Assembly: GCF_042681825.1 (NCBI RefSeq)
Contig: NZ_JBHUGH010000032.1
Location: forward strand, 1-26,105
From: Halodurantibacterium flavum
Lineage (GTDB): Bacteria > Pseudomonadota > Alphaproteobacteria > Rhodobacterales > Rhodobacteraceae
Direction of reading: 5' to 3'
Length of the DNA: 26,105 nucleotides
Under the pieces are notes generated by a model. The model saw nothing but the letters and a program-made list of their open reading frames with translations. It had not been told where the DNA came from and made no database searches. Both the position numbers and the translations under genes were made by a program. Below, piece by piece: positions 25,239 to 26,105 of this stretch. Each line of letters opens with the position of its first letter. Within the stretch, counting starts at the first letter, position 1.

Positions 25239-25831
25239 TGTTGCGCGACGCGATCCGGCGGATCCCCGTCTGGCTGGTCTGGGTGCTCGGGCTTCTGCCC
25301 TTGGTGTGGTTGGTCGTTCAGGCGTTTAGGGGTGGGTTGGGGGTGGATCCGGTCAAGGCGCTTGAGCATCGGCTTGGGCTGCACGGGTTGCAGTTCCTCC
25401 TTCTGGGGCTGGCGATAACGCCGCTCCGGCGCTTGGGGCTCAATCTGCTGCGGTTCCGGCGCGCGATCGGGCTGATCGCCTTCACCTATGTCATGCTTCA
25501 TTTTGCGGTCTGGCTCAGCCTCGATATGCAGTTCGAGTGGAATCAGATCGGCCGGGATCTGGTGCGCCGTCCCTACATCCTTATTGGCATGGCCGGGCTG
25601 CTGCTGCTGATTCCCCTGGCGTTGACGTCGAACGATGCATCGCTGCGGCGTCTGGGCGCGCGACGGTGGCGTCTTTTGCATAGGCTGACCTACGTGGCTG
25701 TGTTGGCTGGCGCGCTTCATTTCGTTCTTTTGGTGAAGGGATGGCCGGCAGAGCCGTTCCTTTATCTGGGCGCAGCGGCGGCCCTTCTGCTGCTTCGTCT
25801 TCTTTGGGTGTCCCGACGTGCTTCTGTCTGA
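25238..25831 (+). CDS. msrQ: Heme-binding membrane subunit MsrQ
   Basis: This 197-residue inner-membrane protein (formerly YedZ) passes electrons from the quinone pool or a flavin source to MsrP. It has about six hydrophobic segments, starting IPVWLVWVLGLLPLVWLV. Heme ligands are likely among the histidines of HRLGLHGLQFLLLG, VMLHFAVWLSLD, HRLTYVAV and ALHFVLLV, which sit in or next to membrane helices. RFRRAIGLIAFTYVMLH is typical of the ferric reductase-like domain. It begins one base into the msrP stop codon (TGATG), so the two are translationally coupled. No terminator is seen after it before the rRNA leader-like region. Confidence 0.95.
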   Translation: MLRDAIRRIPVWLVWVLGLLPLVWLVVQAFRGGLGVDPVKALEHRLGLHGLQFLLLGLAITPLRRLGLNLLRFRRAIGLIAFTYVMLHFAVWLSLDMQFEWNQIGRDLVRRPYILIGMAGLLLLIPLALTSNDASLRRLGARRWRLLHRLTYVAVLAGALHFVLLVKGWPAEPFLYLGAAAALLLLRLLWVSRRASV

Positions 25832-26105
25832 TTATACTTACTTTTCAGTTGCTTGTTCGTTTTTTGGGTTGTCGTGTAATTTTTTGCTTGCGCGTGTCGT
25901 TTTGGTTCCGTAGACAGCGCTTCACCGAGGCGGGGCAGGTTGTTTTGCTTTGGTTTGGGCGGGTTTGACAGCTTGCTCTGGTTTTCTGGATGGATGCATG
26001 CGGGTGGCGCTGCTTTGTGGCGTTTGCTCGTTTGTTTTTGTCTTTTGCTCTTTGACATTGTTGTTTTTTTTTGAAGGGATATGCGGGCGGTTTGGTCTGT
26101 TTTTC
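25832..26105 (+). other. Leader region of a ribosomal RNA operon (16S gene beyond the window)
   Basis: This 274-base stretch has no gene, is unusually rich in G and T on the plus strand, and ends at the window edge. It contains TTGACA at 25965-25970, a perfect -35 without a clear -10 behind it. TGCTCTTTGACA at 26046-26057 is a close match to the rrn antitermination boxA (TGCTCTTTAACA in E. coli). The run GAAGGGATATGCGGGCGG and TTTGGTC from 26073 recalls the conserved segment before 16S rRNA in Rhodobacterales. I infer that 16S rRNA begins shortly after 26105. Confidence 0.7.
26046..26057 (+). promoter_or_regulatory. boxA-like rRNA antitermination site
   Basis: TGCTCTTTGACA differs by one base from the E. 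coli rrn boxA TGCTCTTTAACA, which recruits NusB-NusE for rRNA antitermination. It sits in the expected place, downstream of a -35-like TTGACA and upstream of the conserved leader sequence. No boxB hairpin is obvious, as is common for rrn leaders outside enterobacteria. Confidence 0.72.

Overview
The window looks like chromosomal DNA of an alphaproteobacterium of the Rhodobacteraceae/Roseobacter group. The evidence is high GC, many 4-bp ATGA overlaps, several families I associate with that group (DUF2794, DinB with an N-terminal zinc ribbon, class III alcohol dehydrogenase beginning MRTRAAVAV), and, at the right edge, what appears to be a Rhodobacterales-type rRNA operon leader. I see no insertion sequence, phage gene, CRISPR array, tRNA or integrase. 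Gene content is mostly core metabolism and quality control, very densely packed.

Layout, left: the 5' end of a glutathione-dependent formaldehyde dehydrogenase (minus) diverges from an I78-type peptidase-inhibitor lipoprotein. A DUF2794 gene follows. On the minus strand come an MFS transporter, an M17 aminopeptidase and an NlpC/P60 peptidase, which look like one transcription unit and may form a peptide or murein-peptide salvage cassette. zapE (plus) is followed by the convergent accD-folC pair and a CPBP membrane protease.

Middle: ilvD (plus) overlaps a small lipoprotein gene and is followed by another uncharacterised gene. On the minus strand a cinA-like gene, a GNAT acetyltransferase and an OmpA-family protein form a tight cluster. 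sfsA and map run on the plus strand, converging on dinB (minus).

Right: qmcA and an nfeD-like gene overlap by 4 bp. A small single-span membrane protein with an Ala/Pro repeat tail lies behind a GGAAC-N16-CGTT element resembling an EcfG stress promoter. pyrF (minus) is next, then an unrecognised 257-residue protein, clpB behind a sigma-32-like promoter, a secreted fasciclin-domain protein (minus), and msrP-msrQ for periplasmic methionine sulfoxide repair. The last 270 bases are GT-rich, carry an rrn boxA, and probably lead into a 16S rRNA gene just outside the window.

No stretch longer than about 300 bases lacks a gene apart from the interpreted rRNA leader. The most interesting items are the GGAAC-N16-CGTT element with its target gene, the MFS-M17-NlpC/P60 cassette, and the orphan gene ahead of clpB. 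I do not see a clear-cut new multi-gene defence or mobile system.
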